Shown: positions 1 through 6,569, counted from the stretch's first letter. The stretch is 19,452 nucleotides of DNA from Solirubrobacteraceae bacterium (GCA_024710825.1 JANJUA010000213.1:1-19452); one strand, 5' to 3'. Translations and numbers: made by a program. The notes: generated from the sequence alone by a model not told the origin.

Positions 1-158
1 ACTTCGAGCCCGTCTTCGCCGAGGCTCGCCTGGGCGAGATGGAGCGCAGCTGCCTCGACGTGACGCGCGCTCGGGAGGAGCTCGGCTGGAGCGCCGAAGT
101 CGAGCTCTCCGACGGGCTCGAGCGCACGCTCGCCTGGGCCAGGGGCGCCGCCGGCTGA
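1..158 (+). CDS. NAD-dependent epimerase/dehydratase, C-terminal end (partial)
   Basis: Only the last 51 residues are present, read from base 3 to a TGA at 156-158. The fragment contains CLDVTRAREELGW followed by a final helix ELSDGLERTLAWA. This is the usual tail of extended short-chain dehydrogenase sugar epimerases (UDP-glucose 4-epimerase or dTDP-glucose dehydratase type): a D-x-(S/T)-(K/R)-A-x-x-x-L-G-W motif, then a helix ending in W. The catalytic and nucleotide-binding parts lie upstream of the window, so substrate cannot be assigned. It shares orientation with the Gmd-like gene at 403 but is separated from it by 244 non-coding bases, which argues against simple co-translation. Confidence 0.8.
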   Translation, partial: FEPVFAEARLGEMERSCLDVTRAREELGWSAEVELSDGLERTLAWARGAAG

Positions 159-233
159 CCTGCCCCACCGGTCGAGCGGACGCTCTCAGGATGTCCATGG
201 CCGGACCGTCGCGACTTGGCTACCTTGTGAGTC

Positions 234-277
234 GTCCGCCGCCCATACCGGCCCCTTGACCCAGGGCTGCGGCGGAC
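234..277 (+). other. inverted repeat / hairpin
   Basis: The 9-bp arm gtccgccgc (234-242) is perfectly complementary to gcggcggac (269-277). Inside it gccc (251-254) can pair with gggc (264-267) around a 9-nt loop, giving a two-part stem with an asymmetric internal bulge. A TACCTT box ends 7 nt before the first arm, so a transcript could start almost at the stem. No U-run follows. Confidence 0.5.
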
Positions 278-343
278 ACGGTGGACGATGGTCTGCACCC
301 CTCTCCTCTCCTCCGGGCTGTAGGCCGATGATCCGACACCAGG

Positions 344-375
344 CCGCGGGCCCCGGCAGATGCCGGGGTCCGCGG
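344..375 (+). other. near-perfect 15-bp inverted repeat (operator or terminator hairpin)
   Basis: Arm ccgcgggccccggca (344-358) faces tgccggggtccgcgg (361-375), with a single G-T pair and two central bases. As RNA it forms a stem of about 14 bp with an AGAU loop. No T-run follows, so it is not a classical intrinsic terminator. It ends 14 bp before the TAGCAT box at 390 and therefore covers the expected -35 region of the promoter of the gene at 403, which makes an operator an equally good reading. Confidence 0.6.
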
Positions 376-389
376 TGATCTTCGCGCAA

Positions 390-395
390 TAGCAT
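390..395 (+). promoter_or_regulatory. -10 box of a probable leaderless promoter for the Gmd-like gene
   Basis: TAGCAT lies 7 nt before the ATG at 403, and no Shine-Dalgarno sequence is present between them. With initiation 6-8 nt after the box, the mRNA would begin at or next to the start codon. The same layout recurs at 6558, 11365 and 11409. No clear -35 box is seen. Confidence 0.45.
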
Positions 396-402
396 CGGCC
401 CG

Positions 403-1341
403 ATGCGCGCCTTGGTGACCGGCGTGGCGGGCCAGGACGGCTCGCTGCTGGCGGAGCTGCTGCTCCAGGAGGGCCACGAGGTCGTGGGCACGATCCGGCG
501 CGACGCACCGACGCCGCCCGGCGTCGAGACCGTCTACGCGGACCTGCTCGACCCCGACTCGCTGCGCCACGCGGTCGCCGGCGCCGCCGCCGACCGCGTC
601 TTCCATCTGGCGGCGCCCACGTTCGTCCCCGAGTCGTGGGCTCAACCGGTCGAGACCTTCACGGCGATCGCCGCCGCGACCGCCGTGATCCTCGACGCCG
701 CGACGGCGGCGAGACCGGAGGCCCGCATCTTCCTCGCCAGCTCGGGCGAGGTGTTCGGCGACGCGTGCGAGTCGCCGCAGCGCGAGAGCTCGCCGATGCG
801 CCCCCGCACCCCGTACGGGGTCGCGAAGCTCGCCGCCCTCCAGCTCGGGCGGGTCTGGCGCGAGCGGGGCGCCCACGTCAGCAGCGGCATCCTCTACAAC
901 CACGAGTCCGAGCGCCGGCCCGAGCGCTTCGTCACGCGCAAGGTCACGCGCGGCGCCGCGGCGATCGCGCTCGGGCTCCAGGACGAGCTCGTCCTGGGCG
1001 ACCTCGACGCGGTGCGCGACTGGTCGGCGGCGCGCGATCTCATGCGCGCGGCGCTGCTGATGGTCGCGCAGGACGAGCCGCGCGACTACGTGCTCGCGAG
1101 CGGGCGCGGCAGGACCGTCCACGAGCTGGTCGCGACCGCCTTCGCCGCCGCCGGGCTCGATCCAGAAGGACGCGTGCGGGTGGACCCGGCGTTCGTGCGC
1201 CCGCCCGAGACGACGCCGCAGGTGGGCGACGCCTCGCTGGCGCGCGAGCGGCTCGGCTGGGAGCCGGCCACGTCGTTCGAGGAGCTGATCGCCCAGATGG
1301 TCAGGACCGACCTCGACGACCTGCGTCGCGGCTCCGCGTAG
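403..1341 (+). CDS. GDP-mannose 4,6-dehydratase-like SDR enzyme (Gmd paralogue)
   Basis: This 312-residue extended SDR protein has the Gmd-type NAD(P) loop TGVAGQDGS (residues 6-14). Active-site residues are S114 and E116 in LASSGEVFG, and Y138/K142 in PYGVAK, with the S-to-Y spacing of 24 seen in Gmd. The substrate-side motif YNHESERR.ERFVTRK (165-180) is also Gmd-like. Family members convert GDP-D-mannose to GDP-4-keto-6-deoxymannose in the cytosol. Compared with the canonical copy on the opposite strand (1953-2918) it is shorter around residues 35-55 and more diverged (RDWSAARDL in place of RDWGYAKDY). It could be a second dehydratase or a Gmd-derived 4-keto reductase of the Rmd kind; sequence does not settle this. 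It runs convergently into the minus-strand operon. The ATG at 403 is the only start before the Rossmann strand. Confidence 0.85.
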   Translation: MRALVTGVAGQDGSLLAELLLQEGHEVVGTIRRDAPTPPGVETVYADLLDPDSLRHAVAGAAADRVFHLAAPTFVPESWAQPVETFTAIAAATAVILDAATAARPEARIFLASSGEVFGDACESPQRESSPMRPRTPYGVAKLAALQLGRVWRERGAHVSSGILYNHESERRPERFVTRKVTRGAAAIALGLQDELVLGDLDAVRDWSAARDLMRAALLMVAQDEPRDYVLASGRGRTVHELVATAFAAAGLDPEGRVRVDPAFVRPPETTPQVGDASLARERLGWEPATSFEELIAQMVRTDLDDLRRGSA

Positions 1342-1398
1342 GCGGGACCGAGCAGGCGGGCGCCGCGCGCCGCAGGGCTCAGACTCGGCTCGGGCCGC

Positions 1399-1902
1399 TC
1401 AGGTCTGCCGCGGGGCCTCGGCGGGCGAGTCCGGACCGGTGGACTCGGCCGGTCCCCCGTCCGGCGCGACGGGGCCCTCGGAGGACGCGGTGGCATCCGC
1501 GGCCTTGTCGCCGTGGGGCGGCGTCACGCGCTCCTCCGGCGCCGGAGACGCGGGCTTGGCCGCCTCGGTGGCGGTCGGGCCGGACGGCGACGGTCCCGAC
1601 GCCCCGGTCTGCTGGCTGGAGGCCGGGGTCTCGGCCGTGCGGTAGCTGCTGCCGGTGCCCTCGGACGCGGCATCGTCGGAGCCCCCGCGGCGCTTGCGCA
1701 GGGCGCGCAGCGTGACGAAGCCGACGACCGCGATCCCGGCCGCCTTCACGGCCTTGCCGGAGCGCCTGCCCGCCCACACCGTCGCCGCCGCCTTCGGAGC
1801 CTTCTGCACCGCCTTGGCCTTCGCCGCGGTCTTGGCGGCCTTCTTCGCGGCGCGCGTGGCCTTCTGCTTCTTGGACGGCTTGCGCCCGGGGACGATGCTC
1901 AT
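1399..1902 (-). CDS. small Lys/Ala-rich protein with short hydrophobic segment and acidic tail
   Basis: This 167-residue protein matches no enzyme family I recognise. Residues 7-53 are built from K/A/R runs such as KKQKATRAAKKAAKTAAKAK, recalling the C-terminal tails of histone H1-like or HU-fusion proteins. Residues 54-68 (AAGIAVVGFVTLRAL) form a short hydrophobic stretch followed by RKRRGG. Residues 75-167 are Pro/Ser/Thr/Ala-rich, acidic and probably disordered. The ATG at 1902 is chosen because GAGGAG (1910-1915) lies 7 nt upstream. It follows gmd on the same strand with a gap of 50 bases, so it is probably the last gene of the epimerase-gmd operon. Nucleic-acid binding or a membrane/wall-linked polycation are both possible; neither is shown. 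The codon pattern fits a real gene. Confidence 0.7.
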   Translation of the reverse strand: MSIVPGRKPSKKQKATRAAKKAAKTAAKAKAVQKAPKAAATVWAGRRSGKAVKAAGIAVVGFVTLRALRKRRGGSDDAASEGTGSSYRTAETPASSQQTGASGPSPSGPTATEAAKPASPAPEERVTPPHGDKAADATASSEGPVAPDGGPAESTGPDSPAEAPRQT

Positions 1903-1909
1903 CGACACG

Positions 1910-1915
1910 CTCCTC
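1910..1915 (-). promoter_or_regulatory. Shine-Dalgarno site deciding the start of the Lys/Ala-rich gene
   Basis: On the minus strand GAGGAG stands 7 nt before the ATG at 1902. It favours this start over the GTG 6 nt upstream, which would abut the site, and over the much longer open frame running back through gmd. Confidence 0.65.
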
Positions 1916-1952
1916 GCTGGGTGGCTCACAAACGTACCCTCCGCCGCAAGGC

Positions 1953-2918
1953 TCAACGCGCCAGGAGGCGCAGGTCCGAGGCGACCATCAGGCGGATGAG
2001 CTCCTCGAACGTCGTCTTCGGGACCCAGCCGAGCTCCTCGCGGGCCTTCGTGGGGTCGCCGACGAGGTGGTCGACCTCCGCGGGACGGACGAGCTCGGGA
2101 TCGATGCGGACGTGGTCCTGCCACGCGAGCCCGACGTGGTCGAAGGCGATCTCGACGCACGCCCGCACGGAGTTCGACTTGCCGGTGGCGATGACGTAGT
2201 CGGTCGGCTCGTCGCGTTGGAGCATGAGCCACATCGCCTCGACGTAGTCCTTGGCGTAGCCCCAGTCGCGCTCCGCGTCGAGGTTGCCGAGCGCGAGGTG
2301 GTCGCGCAGGCCGAGTCGGATCGCGGCCGCGTGCCAGGTGATCTTGCGGGTGACGAACTCGAGCCCGCGCCGCTCGCTCTCGTGGTTGAAGAGGATGCCG
2401 GAGGTCGCGTGGAGGTCGTAGGACTCGCGGTAGTTGACGGTGATGAAGTGCCCGTACGCCTTGGCGACCCCGTAGGGCGAGCGCGGGTAGAACGGCGTCT
2501 TCTCGTTCTGCGGCATCTCGAGCACCCGGCCGAACATCTCCGAGCTCGACGCCTGGTAGAAGCGCGCCTCCGGGCAGACCTCGCGCATCGCCTCGAGCAG
2601 GCGCGTCACGCCGACGCCCGTGAACTCGGCGGTCAGCGTCGGCTGGATCCACGACACGGCGACGAACGACATCGCCGCCAGGTTGTAGATCTCGTCCGGA
2701 CGCGAGGCGCGCAGCGTGTCGGTCAGCGAGCGGTGGTCGAGCAGGTCGCCCTGGTGCAGCGTGATGCGCTCGCGCAGGTGCTCGATGCGGTCGAACTTCT
2801 CCGTGGACGCCCGCCGGACCATGCCGTGGACGTCGTAGCCCTTGGCCAGGAGCAGCTCCGCCAGGTACGAGCCGTCCTGGCCCGTGATGCCCGTGATGAG
2901 CGCTCTCCGCTTGCTCAC
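1953..2918 (-). CDS. gmd: GDP-mannose 4,6-dehydratase
   Basis: This 321-residue protein is a canonical Gmd, which removes water from GDP-D-mannose to give GDP-4-keto-6-deoxy-D-mannose, the precursor of GDP-fucose, GDP-rhamnose and related sugars. The NADP loop is [15 protein letters not shown] (9-23). Catalytic residues are S125 and E127 in QASSSEMFG, and Y149/K153 in SPYGVAK. The family signatures [16 protein letters not shown] (176-192) and [18 protein letters not shown] (217-234) are present. It is somewhat shorter than enterobacterial Gmd, within the range of actinobacterial copies. The GTG start at 2918 overlaps the TGA of the upstream epimerase by 4 nt (GTGA), indicating translational coupling. 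A reductase or epimerase partner is expected, and the adjacent gene fits that role. Confidence 0.92.
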   Translation of the reverse strand: MSKRRALITGITGQDGSYLAELLLAKGYDVHGMVRRASTEKFDRIEHLRERITLHQGDLLDHRSLTDTLRASRPDEIYNLAAMSFVAVSWIQPTLTAEFTGVGVTRLLEAMREVCPEARFYQASSSEMFGRVLEMPQNEKTPFYPRSPYGVAKAYGHFITVNYRESYDLHATSGILFNHESERRGLEFVTRKITWHAAAIRLGLRDHLALGNLDAERDWGYAKDYVEAMWLMLQRDEPTDYVIATGKSNSVRACVEIAFDHVGLAWQDHVRIDPELVRPAEVDHLVGDPTKAREELGWVPKTTFEELIRLMVASDLRLLAR

Positions 2919-3877
2919 GGGTTCACATCTTGCCGCTTCAGCCAGTCGATCGTCTGCCCGACGCCCTCCTGCACGCCGATCCGCGCTCGCCAGCCCAGCA
3001 GCCGCTGAGCCTTCTCGACGCTCGGCCAGCGCCGCACCACGTCGACGGGAAACGACGGCAGGTGCTCGAGCGCGAACGCGTCAGGGTCCCGCCCGCAGCC
3101 GACCCAGATGATCCGCGCGATCTCGGCCACCGTCAGCTCCTCGGCCGCGGAGACGTTGAAGTCCTCGTGCAGCCCCGCGGGATGGCCCATCGCGGTGACG
3201 ATCCCATCGGCGATGTCGTCGACGTGGGTGAGCGTGCGCGTCTGGGTCCCGTCGCCGAAGATCTGCAACGGGTCCTGACCGGAGAGGACCTTGCGGATCA
3301 GGTCCGGCACCGCGTGGGCGATGCCCGGCTCGTCCTCGGGCATCTCGCCGGGGCCGTAGGCGTTGAACGGCCGGCAGATAGTGAACGGGAGGCCGTGCTC
3401 CTCGTGCGCCGCGCGCACCCAGACCTCGCCCGCCAGCTTGGAGAACCCGTACGCCGAGCGCGGCATCGGGACCTCCCAGACGTGCTCCTCGGTCGTGGGG
3501 AACTCGGTCGCCCGCTCGAACACCATCGAGGAGGACACGTAGACGAAGCGCTCGACGCCCTCGGACAGCGCGGCGCCGATCACCCCGTTGTAGAGCGACG
3601 CGTTGACGTCCGTCAGCGTGTAGGGGAGCCGGTGGAAGTTCGCGATCCCGCCGACGATGGCGGCGAGGTGGACGACGTGCGAGCAGCCGGCCGTGGCGGC
3701 GCGCGCCTCGTCGCGCTCGCGCAGGTCGCCCGTGTGGACCTCGCAGCCCTCGCGGATCCACTGCGGCGGCGTGCGCTGGTCGGAGACGCGGACCTCGTAG
3801 CCCGGGTCGCCGAGCAGCCGGCGCACGACGGCCTGGCCGATCGTGCCGGCCCCACCCGTGACGAGGACGCGGCTCAC
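2915..3877 (-). CDS. NAD-dependent epimerase/dehydratase, probable GDP-sugar partner of Gmd
   Basis: This 320-residue extended SDR protein has a Rossmann motif VTGGAGTIG (6-14), active-site Ser in YVSSSMVFE (113-121) and Y143/K147 in SAYGFSK. The segment [16 protein letters not shown] (70-85) resembles the VGGI.xN..P region of GDP-fucose synthase (WcaG/Fcl) and GDP-mannose 3,5-epimerase. With the overlapping gmd gene this suggests it acts on the 4-keto-6-deoxy GDP-sugar made by Gmd, but the product is not determined. The GTG at 3877 begins directly before the first beta strand. An in-frame ATG at 3916 would add 13 residues that look unrelated to the fold, and it would run into the divergent promoter. 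It is the first gene of a three-gene minus operon and is divergent from hicA. Confidence 0.82.
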   Translation of the reverse strand: MSRVLVTGGAGTIGQAVVRRLLGDPGYEVRVSDQRTPPQWIREGCEVHTGDLRERDEARAATAGCSHVVHLAAIVGGIANFHRLPYTLTDVNASLYNGVIGAALSEGVERFVYVSSSMVFERATEFPTTEEHVWEVPMPRSAYGFSKLAGEVWVRAAHEEHGLPFTICRPFNAYGPGEMPEDEPGIAHAVPDLIRKVLSGQDPLQIFGDGTQTRTLTHVDDIADGIVTAMGHPAGLHEDFNVSAAEELTVAEIARIIWVGCGRDPDAFALEHLPSFPVDVVRRWPSVEKAQRLLGWRARIGVQEGVGQTIDWLKRQDVNP

Positions 3878-3911
3878 GAGGCGGTTCCGTGACGGTCTGG
3901 CGTCGAGCGGT

Positions 3912-3921
3912 CGCATATCGA
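3912..3921. promoter_or_regulatory. candidate overlapping divergent -10 boxes (epimerase operon and hicAB)
   Basis: The AT-rich patch cgcatatcga stands out in GC-rich DNA. Read forward it gives TATCGA (3916-3921), 16 nt before the hicA GTG. Read in reverse it gives TATGCG (3917-3912), 34 nt before the epimerase GTG. Only 60 bp separate the two start codons, so one regulator, such as the HicAB complex, could affect both directions. No operator repeat is obvious. Confidence 0.35.
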
Positions 3922-3937
3922 CTGGAACGCTCGAGAC

Positions 3938-4141
3938 GTGGCGAAGAAGTACAGAGAGGTGCGGCGCATCCTCCTGCGGGCCGGTTGGCGACCCGTCCGC
4001 ACGACGGGGTCGCACGAACGCTGGATGCACCCTGATGGACGGGCGGTGACCATCGCCGGAGGCGGAAAGCCGAGCAGCGACGTGCCGGTCGGAACGCTGG
4101 CTACTATACGGACGGCAACGGGACTGGAGGAGCTGCGATGA
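3938..4141 (+). CDS. hicA: HicA-family mRNA interferase toxin
   Basis: This 67-residue protein has the full double-stranded-RNA-binding-like HicA fold. The helix KYREVRRILLRAGW is followed by TTGSHERW with catalytic H26, then strand/loop HPDGRAVTIAGGGKPSSDVPVGTL and a C-terminal helix. HicA toxins cleave mRNA during translation and are neutralised by HicB. The start is the GTG at 3938; no good Shine-Dalgarno sequence is present, so toxin translation is probably weak. The TGA overlaps the hicB ATG by 4 nt (ATGA). Its codons include ACT and ATA (Ile), rare in this window, exactly where a promoter-like box lies. It is the only toxin-antitoxin pair seen and sits between glycan genes with no mobile-element remains around it. 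Confidence 0.9.
   Translation: MAKKYREVRRILLRAGWRPVRTTGSHERWMHPDGRAVTIAGGGKPSSDVPVGTLATIRTATGLEELR
4102..4110 (+). promoter_or_regulatory. candidate internal promoter for hicB inside hicA
   Basis: tactatacg is the most AT-rich stretch in this neighbourhood and contains TACTAT and TATACG, both good -10 matches, 28-36 nt before the hicB ATG. A second promoter giving antitoxin without toxin would fit known HicAB control, where antitoxin is made in excess. No convincing -35 box is seen, so this stays a hypothesis. Confidence 0.35.
4126..4132 (+). promoter_or_regulatory. strong Shine-Dalgarno site of hicB
   Basis: GGAGGAG ends 5 nt before the ATG at 4138. hicA has no comparable site, so antitoxin should be translated better than toxin from the shared mRNA. 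Confidence 0.7.
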
Positions 4142-4350
4142 GCACCTACAACGTCGTCTACGAACGGGCCCCGGACGGAACCTGGAGCGCCGCGGCGGCC
4201 GGGCTGCCGGTGTTCGCCGTCGGGCAGGACGACCGCGCTGCCGCCGAGTCTGCGATCCGCAGCGCGATCGCCGATCATCTCGCCTACCTTGCCGAGTCCG
4301 GTGAGCGGCCGCCGGCGCCGACGACCGAGATCGCCACCGTGACCGTCTGA
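4138..4350 (+). CDS. hicB: HicB-family antitoxin (short form, no DNA-binding domain seen)
   Basis: This 70-residue protein has the partial RNase H-like HicB core. The N-terminal strand YNVVYERAPDGTWSAAAAGLP corresponds to the Y.V...E.DG.W.A..P pattern, then comes VGQDDRAAAESAIRSAIADHLAYL, the regulatory helix. It would bind HicA and block its active site. The usual C-terminal helix-turn-helix or ribbon-helix-helix repressor domain is missing; the protein ends soon after PPAPTTEIATVTV. Autoregulation by this HicB alone is therefore uncertain. It is coupled to hicA by the ATGA overlap and ends 11 bp from the convergent dehydrogenase gene. Confidence 0.88.
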   Translation: MSTYNVVYERAPDGTWSAAAAGLPVFAVGQDDRAAAESAIRSAIADHLAYLAESGERPPAPTTEIATVTV

Positions 4351-4361
4351 AGGCCGCGTCC

Positions 4362-5609
4362 TCACGAGGCGGCGGTGAGGGCCTGGACCTCGGCGGCGTA
4401 GGCGAAGACCTGGCCGGCCCCGAAGCAGTCCCACGGGTCGACGACGAGGGCGTCCTCGCGCGACTGCGAGCGGATCGCGCGCAGCGCGGCCGGAGTGCAG
4501 AACTCGCGATGGTTCGTCGCGACGACGACGACGTCCGCGGCGTCGACGGCCTCGTCGAAGCCGGACGTCGGCGTCTGCACGTGCGGGTCGTGGACGGCGA
4601 CGTCGGCGAGCTCGCGCTCCAGCAGCCGCACGAGCTTGTGCGCGAGCGAGTCGCGCTCGTCGTCGGTTCCGGCCTTGAAGGCGAGCCCCAGCACGGCCAC
4701 CTTCTTGCCGCTGAGCTTGCCGACGCGGCGCTTCATCCCGTCGACCAGGAAGCGCGGGACGGACTCGTTGACGCGGTGGACCGCCAGCAGCATCCCCGGC
4801 GCGGGCGAGCGCTCCTCGGAGAACGCGAAGTCCTTGCGCAGGCAGGTGCCCGCGGTGAGGCCCGGCTGCGCCATCCCGCCGCGCGGGTAGTCGCGGTTGA
4901 TGAGGTCGATGACCTCGAAGACGTTCGCGTCGTGCTGCTCGCAGTCCATCATCAGGAGGTTCGGCAGCGCGAACGTCGCGTAGCGGAGGATGTTCGTCCA
5001 GATCTTCGCCAGCTCGGCCTGCACCGGCGTCGTCTGGACGATCGGCGCGCCGAGCACCTCGAACAGGCGGCCCGCCACCTCCCCGGAGCGCTCCCCGACG
5101 CCGCCGACGATGCACGGAAGCGTCGCGATCTCCTCGAGGAACCGGCCGGCCGCGATGCGCTCCGGCACGTGGGCGACGAAGACGTCCTCGCCGATGTCGA
5201 ACCCGCGGTGCTTGGCCAGGTAGCCGGCGACGAACTCGGTCGTGTCGGGCGCGACGGTCGACCGCAGCAGGAGCGCGTGGCCCTCCCGCAGCACCGGCAG
5301 AAGGTCGTCGAGCGCCGAGCGGATGTCGCGCATGTCGATCTCGATGTGGCTGAAGCTCGGGGTGCCGATCGTGATGACGATCGACTCGGCCTCGGCCGCG
5401 TCGCCGACCCGGTCGCTCAGACCGAGCTCGACGCGCTCGAGCAGCTCCTGCGCGCCCGCCTCGGCGAACGGCATCCGCTTCTCCCGCAGAGCGGCGAGCC
5501 GCTCGGGGTCCTTGTCTACGCCGAGCACCCGGAGGCCCTTGTCGGCGAAGCTCAGGGCCAAGGGGAGACCCACTCGGCCCAGGCCGACGATCGATACGTC
5601 GTAGCGCAT
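4362..5609 (-). CDS. UDP-sugar 6-dehydrogenase (UDP-ManNAc / UDP-glucose dehydrogenase family)
   Basis: This 415-residue cytosolic enzyme has the three-domain layout of the family. The N-terminal NAD loop is IVGLGRVGLPLA (7-18). The central domain has AKIWTN (201-206, K202 and N206) and catalytic C256 with K259/D260 in GTCLRKDF. The C-terminal UDP-binding domain starts at VAVLGLAFKAGTDDERDS (304-321). Members oxidise the C6 hydroxyl of UDP-sugars to a carboxylate in two NAD steps. The usual (F/V)GG.C.PKD is replaced by TAGTCLRKD, as in a subgroup of nucleotide-sugar dehydrogenases, so the substrate is open. Its upstream neighbour, 13 nt away, is a WecG-type transferase; in enterobacteria WecC makes the UDP-ManNAcA used by WecG, so that substrate is a reasonable guess. 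The ATG at 5609 starts right before the Rossmann strand. Confidence 0.88.
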   Translation of the reverse strand: MRYDVSIVGLGRVGLPLALSFADKGLRVLGVDKDPERLAALREKRMPFAEAGAQELLERVELGLSDRVGDAAEAESIVITIGTPSFSHIEIDMRDIRSALDDLLPVLREGHALLLRSTVAPDTTEFVAGYLAKHRGFDIGEDVFVAHVPERIAAGRFLEEIATLPCIVGGVGERSGEVAGRLFEVLGAPIVQTTPVQAELAKIWTNILRYATFALPNLLMMDCEQHDANVFEVIDLINRDYPRGGMAQPGLTAGTCLRKDFAFSEERSPAPGMLLAVHRVNESVPRFLVDGMKRRVGKLSGKKVAVLGLAFKAGTDDERDSLAHKLVRLLERELADVAVHDPHVQTPTSGFDEAVDAADVVVVATNHREFCTPAALRAIRSQSREDALVVDPWDCFGAGQVFAYAAEVQALTAAS

Positions 5610-5622
5610 TGCCGGCCTCAGC

Positions 5623-6456
5623 CTATCGGCGTCGCCGCTGGGCCCATTGGAGCGCGAAGGCGCCGACGAAGAGCGGGTTGTAGCGGAGGTAGCGCCGCCA
5701 GAGCCGGCGCGGCTCCTGCATCAGGCGGTACGCCCACTCCAGCCCGCAGGCCTGCATCCACCGCGGCGCCTGCGGCACGAGCCCGGCGTGGAAGTCGAAC
5801 GCCGCGCCGACGCCGGCCAGCACCGGGGCGTCGAGACGGTCGCGGAACGCGGCCATCCACTGCTCCTGCTTCGGCTGGCCGGTGCCGACCCACACGACGT
5901 CGGCGCCGCAGCGCGCGACGTCGTCGACGACGAAGACGGCCTCCTCGGTGGTCAGCGGCCGGAACGGGGGCGAGTAGCCGCCGACGATCTGCACGCCCGG
6001 GAAGCGGCGGCGCAGCTCGTTGACGAGCTGGACGAGCGCGCCCTGGTTGCGGCCGCCGTAGAGGTAGTGGCGCACGCCGGTCGCGATCGAGCGCTCGAGA
6101 TGCCGGGCCATGAGGTCGGGGCCGTAGACGCGCGAGGCGTCCGCCTTCCCGAGCGCCTTCAGCGCCCACACGAGCGGCTGGCCGTCGGGCACCGCCAGCA
6201 CGCGCGAGTCGGCGATCGCGGCGCGGGTCGCCGGATCCTCGCGGGCGACCATGATGAGGTGCACCGCGGCGGCGGTGACGATCGCCTTCTCGCGCGCGGC
6301 GACGACCGCGTCCATCCAGTCCATCGTCCGCTCGTAGTCCGTCAGCGCCAGCGGCACGCCGACGACCGTCTGCGCCGGGGGACGCAGCGCCTCCGGGTCG
6401 GGCCGAGGCTCGTCGGGAGCGGTTCCGCGGGCCGCGGGAGGGGGGAAGGGACTCAT
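5623..6456 (-). CDS. WecG/TagA/CpsF family glycosyltransferase
   Basis: The call is 277 residues from the ATG at 6456. The GT26 core begins near residue 30 (VVGVPLALTDY). Signatures are AIVTAAAVHLIM (58-69), ADSRVLAVPDGQPLVW (82-97, with the PDG Asp), RVYGPDLM (109-116), YLYGG (131-135) and WVGTGQPKQEQWM (189-201). The end is GLEWAYRLMQEPRRLWRRYL, a basic helix that in this family attaches to the membrane. Members transfer ManNAc or ManNAcA to undecaprenyl-linked GlcNAc early in teichoic acid, ECA or capsule synthesis. In-frame starts also exist at 6477 (ATG) and 6537 (GTG); none has a clear Shine-Dalgarno site and the extra residues are low-complexity, so the start is uncertain. It leads a two-gene minus operon with the dehydrogenase and is divergent from the flippase. 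Confidence 0.88.
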   Translation of the reverse strand: MSPFPPPAARGTAPDEPRPDPEALRPPAQTVVGVPLALTDYERTMDWMDAVVAAREKAIVTAAAVHLIMVAREDPATRAAIADSRVLAVPDGQPLVWALKALGKADASRVYGPDLMARHLERSIATGVRHYLYGGRNQGALVQLVNELRRRFPGVQIVGGYSPPFRPLTTEEAVFVVDDVARCGADVVWVGTGQPKQEQWMAAFRDRLDAPVLAGVGAAFDFHAGLVPQAPRWMQACGLEWAYRLMQEPRRLWRRYLRYNPLFVGAFALQWAQRRRR

Positions 6457-6557
6457 GGTGGAAGACAGGCGGCCCATGGGGCTTCTGCTGGAACGGGCCG
6501 GCGGGCGAAAGGTCGCGCCGTTTCGCTCGGCGTGCACCCTACTGCCTGGCCCCCTCG

Positions 6558-6563
6558 TACGAT
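6558..6563 (+). promoter_or_regulatory. -10 box of a probable leaderless promoter for the flippase
   Basis: TACGAT ends 6 nt before the GTG at 6570, with no Shine-Dalgarno sequence between. Transcription from this box would start at the GTG itself. The surrounding cgtacg is palindromic, so a box on the opposite strand towards the glycosyltransferase gene is also possible. Confidence 0.5.
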
Positions 6564-6569
6564 TGCCGC

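Larger units (their letters stand above)
159..402. other. non-coding gap with two strong inverted repeats
   Basis: No convincing gene is seen in these 244 bases; frames open on the minus strand lack a family match and continue antisense into the Gmd-like gene. The gap holds a TANNNT box (TACCTT, 221-226), an imperfect nested hairpin at 234-277, a pyrimidine-only tract around 297-314 that is complementary to a Shine-Dalgarno sequence, a near-perfect 15-bp inverted repeat at 344-375, and a promoter box at 390-395. It may encode a structured RNA or simply hold terminator and operator elements; the sequence alone does not decide. Confidence 0.5.

Noticed and set aside
220..1122. Minus-strand open frame across the non-coding gap and the Gmd-like gene, with a purine-rich stretch (reverse of 297-314) resembling a ribosome binding site before a GTG
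   Set aside because: Amino-acid composition is shadow-like, it runs antisense to a gene with intact catalytic motifs, and no family is recognised.
1342..1398. Possible bidirectional terminator between the convergent Gmd-like and Lys/Ala-rich genes
   Set aside because: Only a 5-bp GC stem (ggcgc/gcgcc) and no T-run on either strand; too weak to call.
3878..4030. Longer N-terminus for the epimerase (extending to 4030)
   Set aside because: It would run antisense through the start of hicA and adds residues before the Rossmann strand with no family match.
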